Assembly (NCBI GenBank): GCA_040757335.1
Contig: JBFLXB010000001.1
Span: 248,001-312,000, forward strand
DNA from: Nitrospirota bacterium
GTDB lineage: Bacteria; Nitrospirota; Nitrospiria; 2-01-FULL-66-17
Reading direction: 5' to 3'
DNA: 64,000 nt
The notes below the pieces were generated by a model. It had not been told where the DNA came from and made no database searches. It saw only the letters and a program-made list of their open reading frames with translations. Numbering within the stretch: the stretch's first letter is position 1; each line of letters opens with the position of its first letter. Of this stretch, positions 1 through 9,476 are shown one piece after another. Both the position numbers and the translations under genes were made by a program.

Positions 1-22
1 CGAATTCCCTGGAGGGGAGCCT

Positions 23-469
23 GTGCTCGTGAAGCCGGAGGATGCGCGGGACCTGGCGTTGCCCCGGCCGACCGCCCGCGCGATCACCGTGTGGTGGGTC
101 ACCGTGACGGTGTATGCCGGAGCGATATTTGGGGCGTCTTCGACACCGCATCCGCTCGGCGTCCACACTCTTCCCCCGTTCGTGGACAAGGTGGTTCACG
201 CCCTGGTGTACGGCGGTTTGTCCTTCACGGTCTGGATGGCGCTGCGATCATCCGCACCAAGCGCATCGACCAGGCGCCTTTCGTTGTTTGCGATCGTGCT
301 GACCGCGTTATACGGGTTGACCGACGAGGTCCATCAGTCGTTCGTGCCGGGACGGAGTATGGAGATGCTCGACCTCGCGGCGGATGCGGGGGGCGCGGGC
401 CTCGTTCAGGGCGGCATGTCGTACGGCCGGCGGTCGCGCGGACCAAACCCCGGGAACCCGACGCCGTGA
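23..469 (+). CDS. VanZ-family membrane protein
   Basis: Encodes 148 residues with VanZ-family hallmarks: a DKVVHA segment at residues 55-60 inside a hydrophobic stretch, and DEVHQSFVPGR at 101-111 followed by conserved aspartates (117, 121). Several hydrophobic segments make it an inner-membrane protein. VanZ relatives are linked to teicoplanin resistance in enterococci, but most, including those next to envelope-sugar genes as here, have no known activity. The GTG start follows a GGAGGGGAG ribosome site by a few bases at the very edge of the window. The stop overlaps the GTG start of the next gene (GTGA), so the two are probably translationally coupled. Family call is good; function is unknown. 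Confidence 0.82.
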   Translation: MLVKPEDARDLALPRPTARAITVWWVTVTVYAGAIFGASSTPHPLGVHTLPPFVDKVVHALVYGGLSFTVWMALRSSAPSASTRRLSLFAIVLTALYGLTDEVHQSFVPGRSMEMLDLAADAGGAGLVQGGMSYGRRSRGPNPGNPTP

Positions 470-1908
470 CGTCTCCTCACCTGCACGCGGTGATCTTGGC
501 CGGGGGAAGTGGCACGCGGTTCTGGCCGCTGTCCCGGCGGCTGGCTCCCAAACAGCTCCTGTCGTTGACGGGCGACCGCACCATGCTCCAAGACACCGTA
601 CTCCGAATCGCTCCCGTCGTGGCGGCTGACCGCACGTGGGTGGTGACGGGCTGCGACGTGGCCGACGAAGCGCGTCGCCAGTTGCGCCTCATCGGCGCGG
701 GGGCGACGGTGGTGGCGGAGCCCGTGGGCCGGAACACGGCCCCGGCCATCGCGGTCGCAGCACACCGATTGATCGCCGCGGATCCCGACGCGATCATGAT
801 CGTCCTGCCTGCGGACCACGCGATCGCCAAACCCGAAGCGTTCCGCGAATGCCTGGACCACGCGTCCGCGGTAGCGGGCAACGGCTATCTGGTGAGCATC
901 GGCATCGTACCCCGGCGCGCCGAAACTGGGTACGGGTACATCAAACAGGGCGACGCGCTGCCTGAGAGTGGGCGCCGCGAAGGTGGTCGCGGCGCGTTCC
1001 GGGTCGCTCGGTTCGTGGAAAAGCCGGATCGCGTCACGGCCGAGCGGTACGTGGGCGAAGGGGGCTACTTGTGGAATTCGGGCATGTTCGTCTGGCGCGC
1101 CTCCGTCATCCTGGATGAATTGGCGCGTCACGCCCCGGGAGTATCCGCAGCCGCCTCCCGCATCGCCGAGGCCATGAGCTCCGGCGCGGACGACACGCGA
1201 CTCCGGGCGCTTTATGAAGCGGCGGAGGCCGTGTCCATCGATTACGCGGTGCTGGAGCGATCCACCCGTGTGGCGGTGGTGCCGGCGGAATTCGGGTGGA
1301 GCGACGTGGGGAGTTGGGCGGCGCTCGACGACGTGGCGGTCAAGGACGAGCGCGGCAACGTGCTCAGCGGACGGGTGGTCGACGTGGACAGCCAACGCTC
1401 GATCGTGTACGCGCAGGATCGAGTGGTCGCCACGATCGGATTGAACGATCTGATCGTCGTGGACACTCCGGACGCCACGTTGGTCTGCGCCAAGGACCGC
1501 GCGCAGGACGTGCGCAAGGTCGTGGATGCGCTCGAAGCGCAACGCGCCCAGGAGCACATCGTCCATAAAACCGTGCAGCGCCCGTGGGGAGCGTACACCG
1601 TGCTGGGTGAGGGACCGGGCTACAAGATCAAATGGATCGTCGTGAACCCCGCCTCTCGCCTGAGCCTGCAAATGCACCGCCGCCGCAGCGAGCATTGGGT
1701 GGTGGTGGCCGGTACCGCGCGGGTGACGTGCGGGGAGCGCACCTACGACGTCAGGACCAACGAGAGCACCTACATCCCGCCGGAGACCAAACACCGCCTC
1801 GAGAACGTGGATCCTCAAGTTCCACTTGAAATCATCGAGGTCCAGAACGGTCCGTACCTGGGGGAAGACGACATCCAGAGGTTCGATGATGACTTTGGAA
1901 GGAAATAG
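466..1908 (+). CDS. manC: Mannose-1-phosphate guanylyltransferase / mannose-6-phosphate isomerase (type II, bifunctional)
   Basis: Bifunctional enzyme of GDP-mannose synthesis (480 aa, typical for the family). The N-terminal nucleotidyltransferase domain begins with GGSGTRFWPLSR (residues 13-24) and has the FVEKP motif near 183-187. The C-terminal cupin-type isomerase domain holds the QMHRRRSEHW metal-site motif starting near 402. I use the GTG at 466, which overlaps the VanZ stop and places the nucleotide-binding motif at the normal distance from the N terminus; the longer upstream frame is not coding. With manB just downstream it supplies mannose-1-phosphate and GDP-mannose for surface polysaccharide. 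The symbol could equally be algA. Confidence 0.93.
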   Translation: MTSPHLHAVILAGGSGTRFWPLSRRLAPKQLLSLTGDRTMLQDTVLRIAPVVAADRTWVVTGCDVADEARRQLRLIGAGATVVAEPVGRNTAPAIAVAAHRLIAADPDAIMIVLPADHAIAKPEAFRECLDHASAVAGNGYLVSIGIVPRRAETGYGYIKQGDALPESGRREGGRGAFRVARFVEKPDRVTAERYVGEGGYLWNSGMFVWRASVILDELARHAPGVSAAASRIAEAMSSGADDTRLRALYEAAEAVSIDYAVLERSTRVAVVPAEFGWSDVGSWAALDDVAVKDERGNVLSGRVVDVDSQRSIVYAQDRVVATIGLNDLIVVDTPDATLVCAKDRAQDVRKVVDALEAQRAQEHIVHKTVQRPWGAYTVLGEGPGYKIKWIVVNPASRLSLQMHRRRSEHWVVVAGTARVTCGERTYDVRTNESTYIPPETKHRLENVDPQVPLEIIEVQNGPYLGEDDIQRFDDDFGRK

Positions 1909-1923
1909 GCCGACGATCGAACC

Positions 1924-3321
1924 ATGAGCATCTATCGCGAATACGACATTCGGGGCGTGGTCGGGACGGACCTGACGTTTGACGTAGCGGAACAGGTCGG
2001 CGCGGCCTACGGGACAACCATCCGCCGGACCGGGGGTTCCAAGGTCACACTCGCGCGCGATGTGCGGGACCACTCGGCGCCGTTGCGGGATCGACTGGCC
2101 AAGGGCATTCTCTCCACCGGGGTCGATGTGATTGACTTGGGCGTCTGCCCCACGCCGCTTTTGTACTACTCGCTGTTTCACTTAACGGTGGACGGCGGGG
2201 TGATGATCACCGGGAGCCACAACCCGCCCGAGTTTAACGGCCTCAAACTGTGCGTGGGCAAAGAAGCGATTTATGGCGACGCGATCCAAGCGCTGCGCAA
2301 GCTGGTCGAGACGGACACACGCGAGAGCGGCAACGGTCACGCGTCGGCGTACGCGATTATTCCCCCCTATTTGAAAGAGATCACCCAACAGTTCGCGCCC
2401 GCGGTCTCGGCTGCGAAGCCTCGGCCCCTGCGCGTGGCGGTCGACTCGGGCAATGGCGTGGCGGGTTTGGTGGCGCCGGCCCTGCTCCGCGCCGTCGGAT
2501 GCGAGGTCATCGAACTGTACAGCGAGCCGGACGCGCGGTTCCCGCACCACCACCCGGATCCCACCGTGCTCGACAACCTACGGGACCTCATGGCCGCGGT
2601 GGTGCGGGAACGGGCGGACCTCGGGATCGCGTACGACGGAGACGCGGACCGCATCGGGGTGGTGGATGAGCGGGGTGAGGTCCTTTGGGGAGATCGCCTC
2701 CTGGCCCTGCTGGCCGGGCCGGTGTTGGCCGACCACCCGGGCGCGCCGGTGATCGCGGAGGCCAAGTGCTCGCAGGTGCTCTACGATGAAATCGCCAAAC
2801 GCGGCGGCCAGGGCGTGATGTGGAGAACCGGCCACTCGGTCATCAAAGCGCGGATGAAGGAATTGTCCGCCCCGCTGGGCGGGGAAATGAGCGGGCATCT
2901 GTTTTTCGCCGACCGCTACTACGGCTACGACGACGCCATGTACGCCTCGTGCCGCGTGATCGAATTGTTGGTGCGCGAAGGCCGACCGATGTCCGAACTC
3001 GCATCGCGTTTGCCCAGCACCATCGTCACACCCGAGATCCGCGTGGATTGTCCCGACGCGCAGAAGTTCGAGGTGGTGGGTCGGCTGCAGGCGTTTTTTC
3101 GCGACGCGGTGAAGCGGCCGTCCGCGTTTCCGCTGCCGATTCTCGAGGTCATTGACGTGGACGGCGTGCGGGTCCGTACGCCGCACGGATGGGGCCTGGT
3201 GCGCGCTTCCAACACCCAGCCGGTTCTGGTGTCGCGGTTCGAAGCCGACACGGAGCAACACCTCTCCGCGATCAAATCGGCGATGGAGTCGCGGGTCAAG
3301 GAGTGCTGGTCCGCCTCCTGA
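1924..3321 (+). CDS. manB: Phosphomannomutase / phosphoglucomutase
   Basis: 465-residue alpha-D-phosphohexomutase. The phosphoserine loop is TGSHNPPEFNG with the catalytic Ser at about 98, the Mg-binding loop is DGDADR at 238-243, and the C-terminal domain carries the phosphate-binding R-x-SNTQP segment. It interconverts the 6- and 1-phosphates of mannose (and probably glucose), feeding ManC, whose gene ends 15 bp upstream. AlgC-type enzymes of this length usually accept both sugars, so substrate preference cannot be read from sequence. The 3' end overlaps the start of the downstream lipoprotein gene by 19 bp. Confidence 0.92.
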   Translation: MSIYREYDIRGVVGTDLTFDVAEQVGAAYGTTIRRTGGSKVTLARDVRDHSAPLRDRLAKGILSTGVDVIDLGVCPTPLLYYSLFHLTVDGGVMITGSHNPPEFNGLKLCVGKEAIYGDAIQALRKLVETDTRESGNGHASAYAIIPPYLKEITQQFAPAVSAAKPRPLRVAVDSGNGVAGLVAPALLRAVGCEVIELYSEPDARFPHHHPDPTVLDNLRDLMAAVVRERADLGIAYDGDADRIGVVDERGEVLWGDRLLALLAGPVLADHPGAPVIAEAKCSQVLYDEIAKRGGQGVMWRTGHSVIKARMKELSAPLGGEMSGHLFFADRYYGYDDAMYASCRVIELLVREGRPMSELASRLPSTIVTPEIRVDCPDAQKFEVVGRLQAFFRDAVKRPSAFPLPILEVIDVDGVRVRTPHGWGLVRASNTQPVLVSRFEADTEQHLSAIKSAMESRVKECWSAS

Positions 3322-4862
3322 TCGTTGCGGCGTTGCTGCTCGGGGCGTGCCGCGGCCCAATCACCTCCGACGCCAACACCTTTCGCCTCGTTCTTTCCAA
3401 CGAACCCCCCACGCTCGACTGGTCGCTGGCCACTGACAGCGTTTCGATCACCGTGATCGAGAATCTCATGGACGGGTTGACGCGATTCGATCACGACCTG
3501 CGTCCGGTACCGGCGGTGGCGTCGTCGTGGGACGTGTCGGACGATGGCCGGCGATACCTCTTTCACCTCCGCCCGGACGTCACGTGGTCCGACGGCGCGC
3601 CCGTCACCGCAGACCAGTTCGAATACGCCTGGAAGCGCCTGCTCGATCCAAAAACCGCGGCGCAATACGCGTATTTCTTGTATCCGGTGGCCAATGCCAG
3701 GGCGTACAACACGGGCAAGAACGCCGACCCGTCGAGTGTCGGGGTCAAGGCTCGTTCCGCAACGGAACTTGAAGTGATACTTGAACAGCCGCTGGTGTAT
3801 TTCCCGAGCCTCACGACCTTTATGGTGACGTTTCCGCAGCGCCGAGAACTCATCGAACGGTACGGCGACCAGTGGACCGAGCCGGGGCATTTGGTGACCA
3901 ACGGCCCGTTTCGCCTGGACGAGTGGTGGCACGAATACCGTCTCGTGCTCTCGGCCAATCCCCGGTACTACGGGGGCAAACCCCGAATCGATCGCGTCAA
4001 GATGTACGTGGTCAACGAGCGGACCACCGAGCTCACGCTGTATGAGACCGGGGATCTGGACTATGCGCAGCTTCCGCCGGAATCCATCCCGACCTTTGAA
4101 GGCACGCCGGAGCACCGGCGCGTGCCCATCCTGCGCGGCTACTACGTGGGGTTCAACGTGACCAAGCCGCCGTTCACCGACCCGCGCGTGCGACAGGCGT
4201 TCGCCCTGGCCATAGACCGCGACGAGCTTCCTAAGATCTTGCGGGGCGGAGAACGCGCCGCCAACAGTTGGGTGCCGCCCGGCATGCCGGGATACGAGCC
4301 AGACGTGGGACTGCGGTACGACCCCCAACGCGCGCGGCGCCTGTTGGCTGAAGCCGGTTTTCCCAAGGGCAAGGGCCTGCCGGTCATCGAGTACGTCTAC
4401 AACACGGGTCCCATCAACACCTTGATCGCCGAGAACCTGCAGGCACAGTGGAAACGTACGCTCGACATCGACGTCAGGTTGGACAACTTGGAGTGGAAGG
4501 TCTACTTGAAACGGTTGGACCAGGATGCGCCGGCCATGTTCCGGTTGGGGTGGGGGGCTGATTATCCGGATCCGGACAACTTCCTCGCCCTGTTCACCGC
4601 GGACTCGGGCAACAACCACTCACGATGGGCCAATGCCAAGTACGATGCGCTGGTCGCCCAGGCTGCGAGCGAACCGGACCCCGGCCGTCGGTTGGCCATG
4701 TATCGGGAGGCCCAGCGGATTCTGACGGAACAGGACGTGCCGATCATCCCCTTGTTCACTCACGTCAACAACGTCCTGGTGAAGCCGTGGGTCCGCGGGT
4801 TCGACCTGAACGCGATGGAGATTCTCTCGCTGCAAGGCGTCTCTATGGGAGCCCGTCCATGA
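3303..4862 (+). CDS. Peptide-type ABC transporter substrate-binding lipoprotein (OppA/DppA family)
   Basis: Periplasmic solute-binding protein of the family-5 (SBP_bac_5) type, 519 aa. The GTG at 3303 gives a short lipoprotein signal peptide with lipobox LLGAC within the first 16 residues. Downstream are typical family features: a PTLDWSLATDS N-lobe entry, the Y-x-F-HLRPDVTWSDG region and the late WGADYPDPDNF segment. The start lies inside manB (19 bp overlap). The two genes that follow encode the matching permeases, so this is an oligopeptide/dipeptide-like importer. No ATPase gene is in the cluster, so ATPase subunits must be encoded elsewhere. Ligand cannot be predicted. Confidence 0.9.
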   Translation: MLVRLLIVAALLLGACRGPITSDANTFRLVLSNEPPTLDWSLATDSVSITVIENLMDGLTRFDHDLRPVPAVASSWDVSDDGRRYLFHLRPDVTWSDGAPVTADQFEYAWKRLLDPKTAAQYAYFLYPVANARAYNTGKNADPSSVGVKARSATELEVILEQPLVYFPSLTTFMVTFPQRRELIERYGDQWTEPGHLVTNGPFRLDEWWHEYRLVLSANPRYYGGKPRIDRVKMYVVNERTTELTLYETGDLDYAQLPPESIPTFEGTPEHRRVPILRGYYVGFNVTKPPFTDPRVRQAFALAIDRDELPKILRGGERAANSWVPPGMPGYEPDVGLRYDPQRARRLLAEAGFPKGKGLPVIEYVYNTGPINTLIAENLQAQWKRTLDIDVRLDNLEWKVYLKRLDQDAPAMFRLGWGADYPDPDNFLALFTADSGNNHSRWANAKYDALVAQAASEPDPGRRLAMYREAQRILTEQDVPIIPLFTHVNNVLVKPWVRGFDLNAMEILSLQGVSMGARP

Positions 4863-4911
4863 ACGGGCTCCGAGTCCGGGAGTACTCGGACCACCTGGAA
4901 GGCAGACGCAT

Positions 4912-5829
4912 ATGATCCGGCTCGTCCTTCGCCGCGCAGGATGGGGGATCGGCGTCCTGTGGCTGGTGGCCACGCTCACCTTCGCGCTCCTGCGCGTGGC
5001 GCCCGGCGGTCCGTTCGATTCCGAAAAACAATTGCCGCCCGAGATTCTGGCGAACGTCGAAGCCAAATATCACCTGGATGAGCCCCTTTGGTTGCAGTAC
5101 GCGCGCTACCTCGGGGGCCTTGCGCGCGCGGACTTGGGCCCCTCATTCAAATACCTGGGCCGCGACGTGTCGATGATTTTGGCCGAAACGTTTCCGGTCT
5201 CGTTCGCGCTCGGCGTGATTGCACTGGCCGTGGCCGTCGTCCTGGGCCTGGGGTTCGGGGTCGCGGCCGGGAGCCGGCCCGATACGTGGATCGACCGCGG
5301 AGGCATGTTGCTCGCAACTGCCGGCGTGGCATTCCCCAACTTCGTGCTCGGCGTGGTGCTGGTCCTGCTGGTATCGCACCGGCTCCACTGGCTTCCTCCG
5401 GCGTTGTGGGAGGGGCCTCGATATCTGATCCTGCCCGCGGTGACGCTCGGGGTCGCTCCCGCCGCGTACATTGCACGGCTGACCCGCGCCAGCCTGCTCG
5501 ACGCGTCGCGACAGGACTACCTCAAGACCGCGCATGCCAAAGGCCTGAGCAGTCGCGCTGTGTTGCTGGTGCACCAACTGCCCAATGCCTTGATGCCGGT
5601 GATCACGATCCTCGGGCCGCTGACCGCGGCGTTGATTACTGGCTCGTTCGTGGTGGAGTACTTGTTCGCGATTCCCGGCATGGGTCGTTTCTTCATTACC
5701 GCGGTGACCAACCGCGACTACCCGTTGATCATGGGCGTGACGCTGCTCTATGCCGCGTTGCTGGTGTTCGCGAATCTCATCGTCGATCTCGCGACCGCGT
5801 GGCTCGATCCCAGAGTCCGGATCCACTGA
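4912..5829 (+). CDS. ABC transporter permease (OppB/DppB family)
   Basis: 305-residue inner-membrane permease of the oligopeptide/dipeptide importer family. It has the N-terminal helix followed by the periplasmic RVAPGGPFDSEKQLPPE segment characteristic of DppB, five further hydrophobic segments, and the cytoplasmic EAA-type coupling loop (DYLKTAHAKGLS followed by HQLPNALMPV). It starts 49 bp after the binding-protein gene and 10 bp before the second permease, so all three form one transcription unit. Confidence 0.92.
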   Translation: MIRLVLRRAGWGIGVLWLVATLTFALLRVAPGGPFDSEKQLPPEILANVEAKYHLDEPLWLQYARYLGGLARADLGPSFKYLGRDVSMILAETFPVSFALGVIALAVAVVLGLGFGVAAGSRPDTWIDRGGMLLATAGVAFPNFVLGVVLVLLVSHRLHWLPPALWEGPRYLILPAVTLGVAPAAYIARLTRASLLDASRQDYLKTAHAKGLSSRAVLLVHQLPNALMPVITILGPLTAALITGSFVVEYLFAIPGMGRFFITAVTNRDYPLIMGVTLLYAALLVFANLIVDLATAWLDPRVRIH

Positions 5830-5839
5830 GCGAACGCGT

Positions 5840-6646
5840 ATGACCGGATTCAACGTCGTGGTGATCGTGCTGGTGGTGTTCGCGGCCGCCTTCGCGCCGG
5901 TGCTCGCCCCGTATCCCTACGATGCGCAGGACACCGCGGCGCTCTACGCCCCGCCCTCGACCAGCCACTGGATGGGCACCGACCGTCTGGGCCGCGACCT
6001 GTTCTCGCGCGTGATCTACGGCACGCGCACGTCATTGCTGATCGGATTGTGCTCGGCCCTGGTTGCCCTGGCGCTGGGCACGGCGTACGGCGCAATCTCG
6101 GGCTACATCGGAGGACGGACGGATCAGGTGATGATGCGCGGGTTGGAGGTGCTGTACGCGTTGCCCGACCTGCTCGTGATCATCTTGTTGGGCGTGTTGT
6201 TGGGCCGGGGCACAGTCAGCATGGTCGCGGCGATCAGCCTGGTAGGGTGGATGACGGTCGCGCGGCTCGTGCGGGGAGAGATGCTGCGCTGGCGCGAGCA
6301 ACCGTTCGTGGAAGCGGCCCGAGCCACGGGCGCGAGCCACGGCCGCATCCTGCTGCGCCATCTCTTGCCCCAGACGATCGGACCATTGATCGTCACCCTG
6401 ACGTTCCGTATCCCCGCGGGCATCCTGGCCGAGTCCACGGTGAGTTTCGTAGGCCTGGGCATCGCCCCGCCGCAGACCAGTTGGGGCAGCCTGGCCGGGG
6501 AGGGATGGTCGGCCATCAAGTTCTACCCGCACGTGATCTTGTTCCCAAGCCTGGTGATCTTCATCACCATGCTCGCATTCAACCTACTGGGCGATCGTTT
6601 GCAAGACGTGTTGGACCCGGCCAGAAGTCGACGGCCGATATCGTAA
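5840..6646 (+). CDS. ABC transporter permease (OppC/DppC family)
   Basis: 268-residue second permease of the peptide-type importer. It shows the family signature HWMGTDRLGRDLFSRVIYGTR after the first helix and an EAA loop FVEAARATGASHGRILLRHLLP. I chose the ATG at 5840 rather than a longer upstream frame because it places the first hydrophobic segment at the N terminus and follows the upstream stop by 10 bp. No ATP-binding subunit follows; a TIR-flanked repeat begins 38 bp downstream. Confidence 0.92.
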   Translation: MTGFNVVVIVLVVFAAAFAPVLAPYPYDAQDTAALYAPPSTSHWMGTDRLGRDLFSRVIYGTRTSLLIGLCSALVALALGTAYGAISGYIGGRTDQVMMRGLEVLYALPDLLVIILLGVLLGRGTVSMVAAISLVGWMTVARLVRGEMLRWREQPFVEAARATGASHGRILLRHLLPQTIGPLIVTLTFRIPAGILAESTVSFVGLGIAPPQTSWGSLAGEGWSAIKFYPHVILFPSLVIFITMLAFNLLGDRLQDVLDPARSRRPIS

Positions 6647-6683
6647 GACCTCGTCACGAGAGTGGTCTCACGCGGTTCCTTAA

Positions 6684-6942
6684 AGGCTGCTCAAAAAGCT
6701 CCCGCTGCAAGGCCGCAAGGGAGGAGGAAACCGGAGCGTACTGGGTCGTACGTGAGGATTTGCCGAGGACGGCGAACCGAGCGGTCGCGTCTTCGACGCG
6801 CATTCCATTCCGTGTCCCTGATGGGTCACGGTGCGGTTTCCGACGACCGAGAATCTGCACTGCGCCGCAGGCGCAGCATGGAATCGTCCGTCTCCCTGCA
6901 GATGGCGAAGCAGCGCAGCAGAGGGACTTTTTCAGCAGCCTG
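6684..6942. repeat. Inverted-repeat element, type A, long copy
   Basis: Element bounded by imperfect terminal inverted repeats: AGGCTGCTCAAAAAGC at the left and its complement (read back as CAGGCTGCTGAAAAAG) at the right. It shares the internal core GCGTACTGGGTCGTACGTGA with all other copies in the window. This copy is longer (about 259 bp) because the centre holds an extra stretch of about 130 bp absent from the copy at 17.5 kb. Its right end directly abuts the stop codon of the PQQ dehydrogenase gene. No protein of its own is apparent. Confidence 0.8.
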
Positions 6943-8130
6943 CTACGGGACGATTTTGAGGATCTCTCCCGCGTAGTCCACCACGTACAGTTCGCGCTGC
7001 TCGTCCTCACCGAACGCGGAAATGCTTCGGTCGCTTTCCAGTAGTTTTTGCTGTTCGATCACCGCGCCCCCGTCGTACCGGAGCCCCCAAATTCGTCCGT
7101 TGCCGAAGTCTCCGTAGACGTACACACCGCATAGCGAGGGGATGGCGCTCCCGCGGTAGACGCGGCCGCCGATCACGGTCGTGCCTTCCGAGCGGGGGTA
7201 ATCGATGATCGGAGGTTCGAACCCAGCCGGTTTGCACTTGGGGTTCACGCCCGGGGTGCAGATCGTTCCCTCCATCACGTTCCACCCGTAGTTGCCGCCT
7301 TTGGTGATGAGGTCGATCTCTTCGCGGTCCCTTTGGCCCACGTCGCCGGCGAAGAGGCGCCCAGTAACGGGATCGAACGCGAAGCGCCATGGGTTGCGAA
7401 GTCCAAACGCCCAGATCTCCCCCGCGGCCCCCTTGCGCTTTACGAACGGATTATCGGGTGGAACCCCGTAGGATTTTTTCCCTTGTGAGCGGTCCACATC
7501 GATGCGTAGGATCTTTCCCAGCATCGTTGACAGGTCTTGCCCATTGCCGTCCGGGTCATTGCCCGATCCTCCGTCGCCAAGGGCGATGTACAGCATGCCG
7601 TCGGAGCCGAACGCGATGTCCCCGCCGTTGTGGTTCGAATAGGGTTGCGGAACAGTCAACAGGATTCGCTCGATCCTCCCGTCGGCCTGATCCAGGTGGT
7701 CACTCACACGAAATTCCGAAATCGCGGTGTGCAATCCCCCTGTGCGCGTCGTGTAATTCACGAAAAAGCGGCCGTTTTCGGCGAAGTTGGGATGAAACGC
7801 CAACCCCAGCAGTCCAAGTTCGCCGCCAGACGCCACCCGGTCGCTGATGTCGAGAAAGGGCTTGGACCCGCTCTGTCCGGGTTTCCGGACCTGGATCGTT
7901 CCGCGCTGCTCGACGACGAAGAGCCGCCCTGATCCGTCACCCGTGGAATAGAGACCGACCGGGTTCTTGAAGCCGGAAAGGGCCGTGACCAGCCGGATCG
8001 TGGGCATGGGCGGAAAAGGATCGGGAGTGGCGCACGGGGCGGGCGCGGCGCCGGCTTGACCGGTGGCGAGCAGACCTAGGCCCGAGGCGGCGAGGCTCAG
8101 GGACAGACGGTGACGAAGCGAGCGGAGCAT
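6943..8130 (-). CDS. PQQ-dependent sugar (aldose) dehydrogenase, periplasmic
   Basis: 395-residue soluble PQQ-type glucose/sorbosone dehydrogenase-family beta-propeller. It begins with a signal peptide ending near AGAAPA, then shows family blocks such as DGSGRLFVVEQRG, GGELGLLGLAFHPNF, NHNGGDIAFGSDGMLYIALGDGG and WAFGLRNPWRFAFDP. It likely oxidises an aldose sugar in the periplasm using PQQ and Ca; the physiological substrate is unknown. The ATG at 8130 is preferred because a GAGGAAAGGA ribosome site precedes it. The stop codon abuts a repeat element. Confidence 0.88.
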   Translation of the reverse strand: MLRSLRHRLSLSLAASGLGLLATGQAGAAPAPCATPDPFPPMPTIRLVTALSGFKNPVGLYSTGDGSGRLFVVEQRGTIQVRKPGQSGSKPFLDISDRVASGGELGLLGLAFHPNFAENGRFFVNYTTRTGGLHTAISEFRVSDHLDQADGRIERILLTVPQPYSNHNGGDIAFGSDGMLYIALGDGGSGNDPDGNGQDLSTMLGKILRIDVDRSQGKKSYGVPPDNPFVKRKGAAGEIWAFGLRNPWRFAFDPVTGRLFAGDVGQRDREEIDLITKGGNYGWNVMEGTICTPGVNPKCKPAGFEPPIIDYPRSEGTTVIGGRVYRGSAIPSLCGVYVYGDFGNGRIWGLRYDGGAVIEQQKLLESDRSISAFGEDEQRELYVVDYAGEILKIVP

Positions 8131-8270
8131 GGCGTAATCCTTTCCTCTGGCGGATGGACGATGTTTGAGGCCCGATGATGGCAGAGTTTTTCGCCGAGGT
8201 CTAGTCCCCATCCCCCGCGGATGGCGGAAAAACGGGCTTTGCAGGGAGGCCGAGGTTACGGGGGGGGTGG

Positions 8271-9338
8271 TTACCGTGGGAGCGACGGGGGGATGACGAC
8301 CACCGGGTCGCTGCTGAGCGAACGGATGAACGCGAGGAGATCGGCCTTGTCTTGCTCGCTCAACAGATCGAGCGGGGTGATGAGGGGATGGCGATGGGCC
8401 GGGCGGCCTTCGGCTTTGACGTAGAAATCCAGCACCTCTTCCAACGTCGCGAACATGCCGTTGTGCATGTAGGGCGGGCTATCGGCAACCTGCCGAAGCG
8501 ACGGAGTCCGGAACGTCTCCATATCCTCGTCGTTCAGAGTCACGGCGAACCGGCCTGAGTCCTCGGGCATGTTGTCGCGCTTCGGGAGCCCCAAGGCGTG
8601 AAACTGGTTGTCCGTGAAATTGGGTCCGTGGTGGCACGTCACGCACTTGGCCCGCTCGTTGAAGATGCGCACCCCGCGTTTGGCCGAATCCGACAGAGCC
8701 GACTCGTCGCCTGCCATGAACCGGTCCCACGGCGAATGGTTCGAGATGATCGTGCGTTCAAAGGCTGCGATCGCTTGTGCGATGCCGTCCACGCCGACGC
8801 CGGTTCCGAACACCGCCCGAAAAGCGGCGACGTAGCCGGGCACGGCGTTGAGTTCGGCGACGAGCTGCCGGAGGTCCTCGCCCATCTCGATCGGATTTTG
8901 GATCGGTTCCAAGACCTGCTGTTCCAGTGACGAGGCTCGTCCGTCCCAAAATAAGTGCGTGCGATAGGCGACGTTATAGAGCGATGGGACGTTGCGCGTT
9001 CCGAACTGCCCTCGGATGCCTTTCGCAACCCGTTGGCCGTTGGAGAATCCCAATGCGGGCACGTGGCAGGACGCACACGCGATCGTATTGTCCTTGGACA
9101 ACCGCGGGTCGAAAAATAGGGTCTTGCCCAGCTCGATTTTCGCCGGGGTCTGGAGGTTGAGCGCCGGTGTCGGCGGCGCGAGCAGGGGATAGAGATGAAA
9201 CGGCGGATTGGGCAGCGTGTCGTACAGGGTCTGCGGCGGGTAGGCGTCGGATTTCTTGGGCCGGGCCGCTTCGAGTGGCGATGCCGCGAGCATTGTAGTG
9301 TGAAGCACGAAAACTATGGCGACAAGCCGAGTGATCAT
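8271..9338 (-). CDS. Di-haem cytochrome c peroxidase / MauG-family protein
   Basis: 355-residue exported protein with two c-type haem motifs, CASCH (88-92) and CVTCH (232-236), in the arrangement of bacterial di-haem peroxidases. Other family blocks are LGKTLFFDPRLS, GTRNVPSLYN and TPSLRQVADSPPYMHNG. A signal peptide (residues 1 to about 24) follows the ATG at 9338. Upstream codons in the same frame come from the adjacent repeat element and are not part of the gene. It reduces hydrogen peroxide or oxidises a protein partner in the periplasm. Only 15 bp separate the start from the repeat, so any promoter must lie within or beyond that element. Confidence 0.9.
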   Translation of the reverse strand: MITRLVAIVFVLHTTMLAASPLEAARPKKSDAYPPQTLYDTLPNPPFHLYPLLAPPTPALNLQTPAKIELGKTLFFDPRLSKDNTIACASCHVPALGFSNGQRVAKGIRGQFGTRNVPSLYNVAYRTHLFWDGRASSLEQQVLEPIQNPIEMGEDLRQLVAELNAVPGYVAAFRAVFGTGVGVDGIAQAIAAFERTIISNHSPWDRFMAGDESALSDSAKRGVRIFNERAKCVTCHHGPNFTDNQFHALGLPKRDNMPEDSGRFAVTLNDEDMETFRTPSLRQVADSPPYMHNGMFATLEEVLDFYVKAEGRPAHRHPLITPLDLLSEQDKADLLAFIRSLSSDPVVVIPPSLPR

Positions 9339-9353
9339 CGAGTGATCGTCATA

Positions 9354-9476
9354 AGCCCGGTCAGGAATGCGCCAGATGCAAGGCGGAGCGAGCACCGCAC
9401 CGCAGCGTACTGGGTGCGTACGTGAGGAGCGGATGCGCAGCGACAACGCCGCAGATGGCCATTCATGGACGGGCTC
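9354..9476. repeat. Inverted-repeat element, type B
   Basis: About 123 bp. Left end AGCCCGGTCAGGAATGCG and right end complement GAGCCCGTCCATGAATGG form terminal inverted repeats. The core GCGTACTGGGTGCGTACG and the GATGCAAGGCGGAGCGAG block are shared with the other copies. The right end lies immediately against the cnoX stop codon, with no intervening base. Confidence 0.82.

Noticed and set aside
406-2181. Long minus-strand open frame (about 590 codons) over manC and manB
   Set aside because: It is antisense to two genes with intact catalytic motifs, has His/Arg/Asp-rich low-quality sequence and no domain. Long antisense frames are expected in GC-rich codons.
2925-4619. Minus-strand open frame of about 560 codons over manB and the binding-protein gene
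   Set aside because: Same shadow effect; spans two unrelated real genes and shows no family motif.
9354-9446. Extended N terminus of the di-haem peroxidase reaching into the repeat
   Set aside because: The extra residues are translated repeat sequence. The ATG at 9338 begins a proper signal peptide.
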